Assembly: GCF_016808095.1 (NCBI RefSeq)
Contig: NC_068975.1
Coordinates: 27,455,501-27,519,500 of the forward strand
Source: Vigna angularis
Taxonomy: Eukaryota > Streptophyta > Magnoliopsida > Fabales > Fabaceae
Length of the DNA stretch: 64,000 nucleotides
Direction: 5' to 3'
Part shown: in pieces, positions 1 to 12,492 of the stretch
How positions within the stretch are numbered: position 1 is the first letter of the stretch
Layout: each line of letters starts with the position of its first letter
Notes under the pieces: generated by a model
Told to the model about the DNA's origin: nothing
Databases searched by the model: none
The model's input: only the letters and a program-made list of their open reading frames with translations
Made by a program: the position numbers and the translations under genes

Positions 1-2414
1 AAATTGTATCTGTATATATTTTGTAGAATAGATAAAAATAAAAGTATATTATAATATTTTTAACATTATAAATTATCGTATTAGTTCCAGGTAGAAGTGG
101 CATGAGTTTTTCTCACGTTTGTTATTTGTCATATTTGAAGAAAAACAAATCTATTACTATTAATTACGTTTTAAAAGTTGTAAATGGTATAATTGTTATT
201 TTCTATATTATAATCTCGGTCAACAAAGAAAGAGCAATAATAAACACAAAAAGAAGTAAAGGCAATAAATAAAAATAAAAAATATTAGTTTTACAAATAA
301 CTTTTTTAATGTTTAATATTTTTTAATTGTATATAATAAACTATCTCAAAAATAATAAATAAACATAATTGTAATGGGTTGATAAATTATAGTGTTTACA
401 AAACTTTAACTCATTTTAAATAAAGAAACTGATTAATTTTTTAATATAAATATTATAATCTTAAATGGCCTAATAATAAAAAAAAGGGATAAACACTGAA
501 GACTATTGTCCAACATCGAGCTGTAACGGAAACAGATATTTGGCAAAAGATAGAGATTTTGAGGTGTGAAGAAGAACAGGGAAGAAGAGTGCAAAACACG
601 ATGTGGGGCTCGCGAAATAATTTATTATCCCAAGTTTGACTTTAACCCCTATTTGTTTTCAACTTAGAAAATCATTTTACTACTGTTTTAACAGCAAAAG
701 TGTAAAACGCACGTCTTAATTAATAAACTAAAACTAAATTCTACTTAAAAGTTAAACCTACCACGGACTTCCAATACCAATGCATTCATACTAACCAAAC
801 CAATAATTTATCAATGTGTTTTCAAAGTTTGGCTATGGCATTGAATTTGTGAAGTATTTGAGCATGAAGTGGGTTAGGATTAGGAAGTGGGGGGGCCTGT
901 CTTAGGAAAAGTTTGAAAAAGAGTGAGAGGAGATTGATTAGTAAACAGAAGAAGAAGACCACATGACATGACATGCCAAAATGTGCTTGTTTCCTTCCAT
1001 AATACGACACTTATGTCCTCTTCTCTTATCTCATTATTTTTTTCATCCACAACTCAGAACTAAACTCCCACCAATCAAACAATGGAGTTCCCCCACGTGA
1101 GCATCCCTCTATGCATGCGTAATTCATGGAATTGGATGTTTTCACAGTAATGCATCGGGCAGTGAAATTATGGCATTCTCACCTATACTACACTCCCAAC
1201 ACCCAATTCATTCATCTCAACGTTACATTTGTACTACCCTTTCAACTGTATCTCACACATCTAATCACGCAAAAAAAGGGAAATGCGTTATATCTATACA
1301 CCGACACCCATTTATGTCCACCTTTCACCTTTCTTTCACCTATTCTTTATATGTTTTTTTTTTCAATACATACAAAAGCTTCTAACAATATCTATATAAA
1401 ACAAAAATCCACATTCTAATTTAAACAACTTTCGTTTTCACTCTTTCACTTTCTATCCTTCTATCCAGACAACACTAGTTCATTCTTGTCCCTTAACTTC
1501 GACTCTACTTGTTTCTATACCCTGCAAGTTTGAGGCCTCTACCACATTATCCTATCCAGCTACAGAAATGCAGAGCAACAAGTCCAGATTCTGACAGTGA
1601 CTGTGTTTAAGTTGGATAGTTTGGAGTTTAGGCCCAAGACAAGTTGGGTTGACTATTCCTTTGTGGTCCATGTGTTACGGAGTTCAACCACCCACCATTT
1701 CTATAAATTCATGTGTACTCTCAAACAATATTTTAACCATTAATTCATAAGCTATGATGCATTATTTGGATGCCCTTTACTTTTTCCTGAAAAAATTAAC
1801 TGATAGTATAAATGCTTCAAGACTGAGAAACGTACTATACTACCGGAAAAGAAAAGCAAGAACACAAATGTCTCATCAACCGCATCAGAAGTCACTCGAA
1901 AGTCTCGTGACAGCCAAAAAGAAGACTTGCATTATCAATTTTATAACAGAGAGAACAGAAGAGTAAAGAAATTACAAGAAAAAGTGAGACGGAAAATGAC
2001 AAGTTATAAAATATTCAACTAATTAAAAAGTATGGTTGATATGACCTTAAGAAAAATGTTATTAAACTTAACAAGTTTGATATGTTAACGACATAAAAAT
2101 TAGTGAATGCTTTTTATTTCAATAATTTGAGAAAGAATAAGGGTTTGAGGAGGAAAAAAATTGAGGTTGAATACATAAAAGGAGCCAGAGGTACAGCTAA
2201 TAGTCTGCATATATACAATAATGATAATTGCGTTTACAAATATTTGAATGTTAACTGGTATATGTCAACATAAAAGCAATGGCTGAGAAGGAAGGACACC
2301 TAAATCCATATTATATATATATATATATATAGTGAATGAATAAAAAAGCAAAGAGAAAATTAAGATGATCAAAAAGATTTTGACGCCAACTTATCTTGGA
2401 CATAGTTTTCAGAC
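1..2414. other. AT-rich intergenic region with no supported gene
   Basis: No open frame here has protein-like composition or recognisable motifs. A 62-codon minus-strand frame at 822-1010 encodes a hydrophobic stretch followed by a Pro/Asn-rich tail, but no known small-peptide signature is visible. A short (AT)n run lies at about 2312-2331. The segment next to 2415 presumably holds the 3' UTR of the violaxanthin de-epoxidase gene. Confidence 0.6.
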
Positions 2415-5284
2415 TTATCTTAGTTTCCTTATGGGCAAGGCATTTCCAAAGAGCTTCTCTACTTCTCTGGCTTCCATTTTGAGGTCATTAAGTATCTCCA
2501 TTTCTTCTTTTGAAAGCCCTTTCAAGAAGTTTTCCTCATCTTCTTGAAATACTTTGAACCCTTCTGCCAACTTCTGAAACAATGTGACCTCTGTTTTCCC
2601 CACCTTCTCCACCTCTTCTTCTAACTGTTCAACTTCCTTCACAATGGTCTCCTCTCCTTCCTCTACCTTTTTCTCCAACCTTTCCACCAGGGAAGGCTCT
2701 GGTCCACATGTGTTATCTGTCTTGATGAATTTGCTAAAGTCTCTTCCTACATTCTTGGCTGCTCTTTCAAGTTCAGGAACTATAGATTCTGGCAAAACTG
2801 CACTTCTTGTGTACACAACAGCACCTCCATAACCATCCCATGCATCGTTTCTGCCTCGGTAGTATACAAATACGTAGTCATCTGGTTTATTCTCAATCTT
2901 TGATGACAAAATATACCTGCATATACATGTCATTGTTCGTAAGTTTAGTGAAGTTTACAGAAGACCCTTGAATCCAAATATATTGCAATGTAAAACGAGT
3001 TAAGGTGTGCGCACGTAAAAGGAACAGCAGCATGTTGTATTCTTTTTCTCAACTTGGAAAGTAACATTTACTTCCTTCAAACACCTGAATTTCATTTAAG
3101 TAGCAACATGTAGAGTGTGTGTGGTAACTACTACTTTTAAAATATTTAGTTTCCCCTATAAATTTACCTTACTCGTGTGGTCTTGGTCTTGATTGATTAG
3201 TCCTATCACCCATTTGAATTATTGGACCAAAGCGTTAAAATTCATCTTTGAAGTTGAACCATAGGTATTGGGCGTGCACGCACGACACACTTTAGTATTT
3301 TGAGCTTATATCATGTAATCTAAGCTCAAGTGAGATGTGCTTTTGGATTCATTGGTGATTGCTACGAGAGGTCTAAAGATTTGGATTCTGATGCTTGTTC
3401 TTATTTCTATATTGGATTCAATACTCACCTTCCTTTCTGAATTTGCATGAAAGCATAATTATGCATGAACTGAATCTGATTGGATATCGAAATTCATTCC
3501 AGAAATTAGTTTTTACAGGCTAGACTAACAAATTTGTGCTCTAAGTTAATTGGATCATTCTTAAATCAATCGTTTGCAAATGCAAACTGGTGTTTTCATT
3601 CGTTGATTGAATCAGAGATTTTCTAGAAGATAATTCAACCATTAACAATAATTGGAGACAGAATAAATATAGTGATATGATGAACTCTAACACGTGTGTG
3701 AATTACTGAAATTCTTGAGTGGAGCTTTTCATATCACCTAAATTTCTACTCAAATTTTGTTTGCTAAATTTTAATCTACTTACGATGGTCACAACCCCCC
3801 TTTCTAACTTCCCTAACTTGATTTCTAAAGTCAATTAATGGAAGAATGACTTAGGCCGTGCCTGAGACTACAAGTAGGAAGCTGATTTTATTTTGGCTCC
3901 TGCACAAAGCTCACGCCAATCTAGATGTAGTTGCCAATAACTAAACATGTCTGGCTACGTAAAAAATAAAGAGTACTTACGAGTAAGAAATTACCAGTCA
4001 TCTTGATAGTGAAGGTACTCGTTGTCATGATTGTATAGGATCCCAGGATAGGAAGGATCTTGAACAAATTTCTGTTCAGCGGACCTAGTAATAAATCCAG
4101 CATCCGGAGTCCGTATTCTCCATGTCAAATTACCCACAAGCTTATTGGATTCTGTGTGGAACTCGTGTAATTGGCAGTCAAAGGCATCAAAGGTAGGATT
4201 TAAGCCACTAGTGATGAACCATTTGCCACTGAAATCCGCAATGTTGAAGCTATTAACAAGGACATCAGGATTTGGAGCAGGAAATTCTCCCACATCAGAT
4301 TTCTTAGGTACACATTTCTTCCGTGAGACTGCACACTCATTGAATTCATCAACCACACTGTTTTCAAACAGGTCCCCACATTTAATCTGCGAAAATGAGG
4401 AAGAAAAAGAAGCTTCCATGAGCAGGTTTGGGAGAAAAGAATAATAATGCAGGCATTAATTTCATGTAAAGCTCAAGACTAACTTGACATTCAGTCTCAT
4501 CAGGTCGATTGTTGCAAGTTTGGAGACAGGCAATATTGGCAGCACAAGATGGGTTTGAAAGACACTTAGCCAGTTCCAACCTGCATATACCCAAGAGCAT
4601 GAAATTGGAGGCCTATTGTATAACTTTCCATCATACCGTGAAGGTGACATGTAAGGTATATACATTATTATGGAAGAAAGAGAGATGGCATACCTGCAAT
4701 CCTTCAATAAGCAAGCACAAGTTTTAAGAGCATCAACAGCATCAGCTGATGGAGTGATCATTAAAATTGATACCAATAAGCCAGCTATTCCCATGATGCG
4801 TAAATTATTCCAATTCCAATAATTGAGAACAACAAGCATTCGGTCAGCAAGGAATTTGAATATCTGTTGTTATCAAAGAAGGGGTAAGTAAAATCAGAAC
4901 ATGATTATCTTTAGCAACAATATTTGCATTTTCACAAAAAGGGGGAAGCATGATTGCGATAACAATGAAGTAGAATAAATAATAAACAAAGCAGCAGTTA
5001 CTTACCCGTGGTACTTGTATAGTAGTAGCACGTGAAGAATAATCCATCCCTTGGTTGTGTTTCCCCCCTAAACTACAATAAGGTTTAAACAAGCACAAAC
5101 GTGTTGGCTTTCTGGCAGTGTAAAACACTTTGAGCACTACCACTCGAGGAGCATATTTAAATTTTCTCGTTCTGTGAAACCTTAAATCGCCTCTAACAGT
5201 AAGGCCTGCTTTTACAGATACGTTGGGAGCGCATGTGCCTTCCCCATGGGATAACAACATTGAATGTGCACCCCACGTTGCCAT
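2415..5284 (-). CDS. VDE1: Violaxanthin de-epoxidase, chloroplast precursor (5 coding exons)
   Basis: This thylakoid-lumen enzyme converts violaxanthin via antheraxanthin to zeaxanthin in the xanthophyll cycle, using ascorbate, and supports non-photochemical quenching. Coding exons on the minus strand are 5006-5284, 4694-4863, 4484-4580, 3995-4386 and 2415-2916. All junctions are GT-AG with matching phases, giving 479 residues, the usual family length. Residues 1 to about 135 look like a bipartite transit peptide, with a hydrophobic segment near 116-131 ending PSADA. The mature protein would begin VDALKTC, followed by the Cys-rich domain ([23 protein letters not shown]). The lipocalin domain starts near 190 with the GKWFITSG motif and [15 protein letters not shown], which carries conserved Asp/His residues tied to pH-dependent activation. 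The C-terminal tail is Glu-rich and coiled, with KVEEGEE and LEEEVEKVG. No break is seen. The identification rests on near-complete motif agreement with plant VDE. Introns upstream of the ATG are possible but not proven. Confidence 0.96.
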
Positions 5285-5567
5285 TCATACATACAATATA
5301 ACAATAGTATAAGTATGTGTATGTCCTCACCTCCAGATTCAATCTGACATACCCAAAAAACCAGAGCATAAATCAGCAAGATCAACAGGTATAATTTAGA
5401 ATGCAGAGTAATAATCGTGTAAAAAAATGGTATTCTAAAAACTCTAACATAAAAGGAAAACATATTGCATACCCAGTAGTTGTCATTAGTCAAGTTCCAA
5501 AATTTAGTTAATATATAGTAAAAGTGGTAGTAATTGAGAGCAGAAACACGATTTATAACGAGCAGAG

Positions 5568-5868
5568 TGTGAAACATGCCTTGCGGTGTGTATGAGGCGA
5601 AGTGCAGGTACAGTGAAAGAAATAATAGAATAAGAGGATTTAGAAGAGAAAAATGGCGGCGTAGCATAAGAGTTCCGGGGATGAATGGGATGAGAAGGGA
5701 TGAGATAGATAAGAAGACGATGGTGTTCGTGTGGACTGCAAACATACCCGTCACTGCACTCTGCAACCACAGCGCACCCGTCCACGCTTCAATTTTGCTT
5801 CCAATTTTCTCGCAAATGGACTCAATGTTCCAAGTCCAATACCTTCTTTCAAGGCCCACTTCATAATC
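5568..5868 (-). other. Unassigned open stretch upstream of VDE (possible exon or leader sequence)
   Basis: A minus-strand frame stays open here and reads GLERRYWTWNIESICEKIG, then a Trp-containing stretch, then two hydrophobic segments (TIVFLSISSLLIPFIPGTL and LNPLILLFLSLYLHFASY). Base composition is clearly more GC-rich than the flanks, as in real exons here. The frame has no ATG at its start. The first in-frame Met lies about 38 residues in, and an AG acceptor-like site sits near 5869. A CAAG/GCATGT sequence at the other end could be a GC-type donor. It may be an exon of a small membrane protein, part of the VDE 5' leader, or non-coding DNA. I recognise no family. Confidence 0.25.
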
Positions 5869-6664
5869 CTATCACAAAACTATAGTTAAAATCTTCTTTA
5901 TTATTTTTTTTTCTATTTATAATTGTATCTCTTCTGATAAAATATTACTGACAAAACAAGGAATTCCCCCGAATCCTATAATTTTGTATGGATTTTTGGT
6001 CAAACTATGAAATAAACCTTATCTAGTAGGTAGAAAGGTTAATAGCAGGGAAGAGACAAACCAAAAATATGAATCCTATCGAAATTAAAAGAAAGAACTG
6101 AGATGGTAAAACACGAAACGTGGTTGCTTACACACGACGAGGCAATGCATGTATGATCCTTGGCTTACAAACATTCTTTTGAATTATTTTAAATTAACTA
6201 AATTTATTAAAAAACATATATTTTTTTAACTTTTATATTTTTAATAAATTTTAATTAATATTAAACAATGTGGTAGAAGATATGTTATTAGTATTTTTGG
6301 TGGGTGCAAATCACAAGACAAGCAAGGTACAAGAAAAACATAATTAATCCTTGATTAGAAGATGTTTAATAAATAATGAAGGATAAATAGTTATTTTGTA
6401 TTGTAATTTTGGTTATTGAAAATTGATAGTCGGCTAAGGGTAAGATTAAAATATGTTGTTGATGAAATCAAGACATGTAGTACAAGCTGTAATCTAAAGG
6501 CAATATGGGAGCGAGAATATCCAAATCCATAACGGTGTTAACGAAGAAAACTCACTCTATATCTTCTCTATTCTACTTTTAGCTTGATCTGCTATGAACG
6601 TTACGCTGCTTCACAATGGGCTAACTTTTAGTTTCCATACAGAGCAAAAGAGTTTTGGTTGGAC

Positions 6665-9230
6665 ATGAAAACAAAAACACACTTACCTCTTCATCTTTTG
6701 TTTGCACTTATATTTCTTGCATTTCCTCACTCCTCCCCACTCCTATTCTCTGCTGCACTCACCGATCCGCAAGGTCAAATCCTTTTCCCTTCTCTTTTCA
6801 TTTTTTCTTCTGCATTCACAAACTTATCTATGTATATAACAGATAAACATCTATTTTCAATCCCTTCTTCTATTTAATTAAATAAGAAAATGTCTTTTTA
6901 ACAACTTTTTTACAACAATCCATGAGACCAATAAAATAGTTACACATAGTCTATTGTTAAAAAATTGGTAAAAAAGTTATTAAAATATCTCGGTCCAATT
7001 AAATAATATCTCTGCCTTTTAATAATGAAATATCAATTTCGGATATTTAAAATTCAGAAAAACAATTGTAGTGTGTTAGTGTACACTTAAATGGAATAAA
7101 ATAAATGAAGAAATATTTAGCGGAGTTTATTAGTGGTAATACAAGGGAGTATTTAACGGGTTTTATTAGTAAAATTATAGGTAAACTCAAATGAGAAAAT
7201 ATTAATCATATTTTATTAGTAATATTTTGATGTTTTGAGAGAGAAATTATCAAGAGTTTAATAGATTGTGATTTGACTTATATTTTATAATAATTAGAGA
7301 TATTGTGACTCAAATGTAATATGGCTTATGGATTGTAATGTTTAGTTGACAAAAATACAAAGAAGTAAATAAGTTTTTTTACTGTTTTTTGCTAAATGAT
7401 GATATAGAATAGTAAAATTGTTTAGATATCATTCAATCTTAAAATACTTATTTTATGTCATGTACTCATCGTAATTAGCAAGATGAATAGTTGATTCTCA
7501 TACCACTTTTGTTAAATCCTTATAATAATATTTCCAATCTAAACTCATAAGAAAATAGGTTTATAGGTTTTTTTTGTTTTTATATTGTCAATCTTAATCG
7601 TTTATTAAATCATGTCCGAGTTCCAACCCTAACAAAAGAAAAAGTTTTTATAAACCATTGATGATATGTATTTATTGATGATTAGATGTATTTTTGGTGT
7701 TATGTACGTCATACACTTATGCATGTTCTGTAAATATGTTATCACATGCAGCCAGATATAATAAACTAACACAAAATTAGATTAGACAATTCAAACCAAT
7801 AGGGAGACTAAGCGCAGAAGTTAAAACATAGATTGGAAGTATGTAGAGTTTACTAATATCTAGGTAACATGTATATGCATGTTATTAATCTCTGTCATAA
7901 GTAGAATAATACGTTTACCTTTGTCGTAGAAATTGGTTGCAGATCATATAATAATTTTCCAATCAAGTGATGGATAGAAAATTTGAGTAGCTTCACAAAG
8001 TTGTAGATTCAATGCTGTTTTGATACAGGTTCATGTGTGCTGAAGTTCAACACAAGCCAGTATGTGGCAATGGATGAGTGCGTCGAAGTGAAAGAGTATA
8101 TTTACACGTGGGGTGAGGACGGGTTCCCGACCTCATTGTGCTGTCGAAATGCTCTCACGGTTGTGTCCAATGCGTTGGCCACACACGCACTGAGCTCGGG
8201 AGGACAAGTGTTCCTTTCCCAAGATCAATGGCAGCGTTGTTTGCAGTCATTTCACCCGCAACCAGGGATGTCACTTGATTCATGTGGCTTTGACAACTTT
8301 TACCGAGGAAGTTCCATATGCTCTAACTTCATTTTGCAGGATGTTAGGACCCTGCAACCGTACCAAGACGCATTGAGCCAGTGCTCCCACTTCGACCAAC
8401 CTTTTGGTCAATCTTGTGCAGATTGTACCAGTGGAATATCGAACGTGAGAGATACTTTGTATTCTCAAGTTGAAAAACACAACAACGACATTGACAGAGC
8501 CATATGTGGGGTAGCAGCTATTGTTGGTCTTGCAGCTGGCAGACCAAATGATCCTCTCGTTGACAAATTTTTACTATGCTTGCCATCTTCAGCTTCAGGA
8601 TCAGACAAGAGTAGTCATCTCATCTCTACCATTTTATTTTTTGAACCTAACATTAATAGGACCATGTGAGAAAATACTGACAAAAAGTGTTTTTGGGTCC
8701 CCAGGAGGATCTCTGTGGAAAGCCTTGCTGAGTGTGCCAGTAGTTGTGATTGTAATATTGATTGTGGTTATTATGGTGAAATGTTTGTCCAAGAAGAAGG
8801 GTCGTAAACCGGTTGACTTGCAAGACATCACTGCATGGTCTGGATTGTACTGGTTCTGCAAAACGGAAATTGAGAATGCCATGAATTATGGTGGTCGAAA
8901 GATAAGCCTTGGACGTGGAAGTGCAGGGCATGTATATAGAGGCGTTCTACCCAGTGGTCAAATAGTGGCCATCAAGCATTTAACAAAGAGTAATACCTCT
9001 GAGTCTTTCACTCGAGAAATTGAAGGCCTTTCAAGGCTTCGTCATCCAAACTTGGTTTGCCTCTTTGGCTGCTGCATTGAAGGGGATGAGAGATATTTAG
9101 TCTATGAATTTTGTGCAAACGGGAATCTTGCTCAACATCTCTTACGTAATGTCCTCTCCCTTAAATGGAAGAACTAGACCAAATATTTTATCCATACAAA
9201 TGCATCTAAATCTTTGATTATCCCTTAAAC

Positions 9231-9301
<71 letters not shown>

Positions 9302-10305
9302 TCTATTTTTCAGGAAGAGACAGTCACTTGACCTGGGAAACAAGAGTGAGAATTTTGAGAGATTGTTCGTTTGCACTCAAGTACCTCCACCATCATATAG
9401 AAGGCTGTGTTGTCCATAGAGATATTAAGGCAAGTAACATGCAATGAAAATTTGAATATGTTGTATATTGCACTTGAAAACAACAAGCAAATACATGTAC
9501 AATTGTTTTGGGTTAGCTCTATGATAATGCCTCTCACTGGTTCTAATTTTATAGCTTACGAACATTCTTTTGACTGAGAAATACCAAGCGAAACTGTCAG
9601 ATTTTGGACTGTCAAAGGTGATGGGAATCAAAGAGAGCAAGGTTTTTACCGATGTAAGAGGAACCATAGGCTACATGGATCCAGAATACATGAGTAATGC
9701 CAAGCTAACGTGTGCCAGTGATGTATATAGTTTTGGTATTGTTGCTTTGCAAATATTGTCTGGACAGAAAGTCATAGAGTTGGATCTTGATGCCAGAGAC
9801 CAGCTCACAAGGAAGGTACTTAAAAATATGTTCATTATCATATTTCCATGCCATTCAATGATTCAACTAAAAATGAGATAATTTGAAATTTGTTTTGTAG
9901 GCAAGAGATGTGAGTATGGGAAAGCGCCCATTGTCTGATTTTGAAGACCCACGACTAAAAGGAAAGGTTGATAAGGCAGACTTCGAAGCCATCCTACAAA
10001 TTGCAGTGTTGTGTGTTGCCAAATCAAGCAAAGGTCGACCAACCATTGAGGTAGTTTTTGATGAATTGGACAAGGTCTGCATGGACACAGAAACCAAGAT
10101 GGTAAATATATATTTCTCAAGTTACTCCTAATCTCATTCTAACTATGTTTACAAATTAATGTGTCAAGCCCTTTTGTGCTAGTCCTTGCCTTGTGTTTAT
10201 CAAATTTACATCTGTTTTTTTTGTTTGCAGAAGGTAAAGAAGGATGAGAGTTCATCATCAAACTCCACCCCCAGCTCCAAATCCTCCAAATCAGCTCCTC
10301 TTTGA
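6665..10305 (+). CDS. SPARK-domain receptor-like protein kinase (7 exons)
   Basis: This is a predicted plasma-membrane receptor-like Ser/Thr kinase. Exons are 6665-6773, 8029-8610, 8705-9145, 9314-9429, 9555-9815, 9901-10101 and 10231-10305; phases agree throughout and give 594 residues. Residues 1 to about 32 form a signal peptide. The ectodomain (about 38-230) is Cys-rich with the SPARK pattern seen in At1g11050-type kinases (SLCCRNAL, SCGFDNFYRGSSIC, SCADCTSGI). A transmembrane segment lies at about 238-258, followed by KKKGRK. The kinase has the glycine loop LGRGSAGHVYRG, VAIK Lys321, HRD 412-414, DFG 432-434 and GTIGYMDPEY, so it looks catalytically competent and of the RD type. The Ser-rich tail ends at 594. 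Intron 1 is long (1255 nt). Intron 4 uses a GC donor (AAG/GCAAGT). Intron 2 has two in-phase acceptors, at 8659 and 8704. The ligand is unknown. The fold assignment is from motif spacing. Confidence 0.9.
6774..8028 (+). other. First intron of the SPARK receptor kinase
   Basis: This 1255-nt AT-rich intron separates the signal-peptide exon from the ectodomain exon. It starts GTCAAA and ends GATACAG. No gene, repeat or conserved motif is visible in it. Confidence 0.75.
9236..9298. repeat. (TA)n microsatellite in intron 3 of the SPARK receptor kinase
   Basis: About 31 uninterrupted TA dinucleotides lie between the donor at 9146 and the acceptor at 9313. The run ends only 15 bases before the acceptor, so its length could vary between accessions and affect branch-point spacing. 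Confidence 0.98.
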
Positions 10306-12492
10306 CATAAAGGGTATTGTGTTGTGTTGTTGTTCTATTAGTCTGTGAGATGAAACATGAAAATGTAGTGTAAATGGAATTAGAAAATGAAGATATATTA
10401 CAAGTGATATACTGTTTTCAGCATCTTACTATGGTACAAAATTGGGATCTCTTTCATTCACAGTGTGTTCTGCTGAACTACTGATCCGACCAAATGATTC
10501 ATTTGGTGGGTAGAGAATCAAATCTATTGAGCAATCATCCAGATCTTAGATATATAAAAGGTGTTATTATAGACTTATAGTGATAGCAATTCAAATACAC
10601 TTCTTTTCTTTTGGCTCTATGTATATTTGGATATTTAATAATGAAAGGTCCAGAATGGAATAAACATAAATAAGATTGAATTGGATAATCTGTATGACTT
10701 TCTTGGCGTGAATTACTATCAATTGTAAATTGTTGATGTATTTACATATAATGATATGTATTTTTGGTATTTATAAATTCTTTCTTTATTAATTTACTAA
10801 CAGAGAAGTGATTTACACTGTTTAAATCTGGTTTATATTTTAAAAATCATTTTGCAAACATTAAAAATATAAACTCATGAATTTAGAATACGAAAAACAT
10901 TTCTGACAAACTATTTTATATTTGTAATTGTTAATTGAAAAAAAAAATTGTTGTACTACTTTCTCTTCTCTCATATCCATTATCATGTATTTATTTTGTT
11001 AAAAGTGATTTTTCACTTATTCTCAAGTGTAGTGTTAAGGATATAATTTTTCTAAATAATACTCTTCTAGTGTTGTTGACCAATAATAAAACAATAGAAA
11101 AAATGTGTGCAGGATCTAAAAGTTAGTAGTTATGCCAATTAGTGATCAATTTGTGTTAGTTGTCAGAAAATTTGGACTTTAACTCCTTTGCTTAAATAAA
11201 AGAAATATTGGCACAAATTTGAAGTTTAATATCTCTATTTATGGTAAAAGAAAAATAAAAAACTCTCTACGCTTTTTTCATGTTTTATGAGAATGTGTGA
11301 ATATCTTAATGCATCTAACACGCATTCAATTTCTACGAACAAAAAAAATTATAAAAGTATCACAACTTTGTTTTATCAATCTTAAAATAAATAATTATGG
11401 ATAATGAGATAATTTTAATAAAATAGCTGTTTGGTTTAATTAATCCATTTTGTTTTTTGAGGTGTCAACACTTGACAATGTTCCAAAAGTTACAAAGCAT
11501 TAATGGTAAAATTGATAATGTAAGATCAACCATCTTTAGGAATCATAGGAAGAATATGCCTCAGTCTCAAATGAAAATTATGATTATTAATACCAATGGA
11601 CAACATTAGGTGTGTTGTCGGAGTTTTAGTTTTAGTTTTGTAATATTTAGTACCTCTTCAAGTTTACTACGTTAATCAATGTTAAAACCTAGATTTTACA
11701 AGATAGAGGAATTGCAAACTTTGATCAAATTATTTAGTCCTTTATAAAAATCATAAAGAAGTTTGGGCTAGTTGCATACCCAAACTTTGAGACAACTCGT
11801 GTAAGTGAGAATGGTTGATAAATATATGTGAACCTTGAAAAGATGACATTTGACACATGATCTAACATTCTTCTAGTTAGTGCTACTAAAAACATTATAT
11901 TGAATCCACCAAATCAATAGGGATGGATATCCACAGCACGACGCAAGATTTAATTATCACATGCATATATATGATGACAGAAGGAAACACAATAGAATTG
12001 CCAAAAATATTACATAACACAAAACTAAGATCACTATTTCCAATAATGTCAAGAATCTTCTATCGAAATTCACAGTTATTGTCTGTCTTTGTTCACGAAC
12101 TAAAGGTAGATACAAAAAAAAAATCCAAAACCTTCTAAAAAATAAGTATATAAGTGTGTAAATATTTGAGGTGTTATATGGTTGTTCGAGATTGTTTGAA
12201 AATAGCGGATAGCAGATATTGTTATCTTACTTATTTCACTCGACCATACGTATAAACAAACATTGACAGAAGTGTACAAAGCATGATATGATGCCGAATT
12301 AAGTGGTGACTGCAACCATGCAGACAAGGATAATCGATTTTTATGGTGAATGAACATTTGACTGTTGTTTTGATTCCCTATTGCTGGTGTAATCTAAATG
12401 CATGCTGCTCCTTTCCTTGGACCTTATGCTGCTGCTGCCATTGTCTGAGTGAACAATATCACTACTGATTTGGCCGATTGAAATGTTCCCTT
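10306..12492. other. Intergenic region between the two kinase genes
   Basis: AT-rich DNA holding the 3' flank of the SPARK kinase and the downstream flank of the convergent RLCK gene. The short frames here have no protein-like character, and I see no repeat with definable ends. Confidence 0.6.

Noticed and set aside
5212..5859. 215-codon minus-strand frame upstream of VDE read as one protein
   Set aside because: It starts at GTG, runs through AT-rich intron-like DNA and overlaps VDE exon 1 in another frame. Only the GC-richer first part was kept, as an uncertain stretch.
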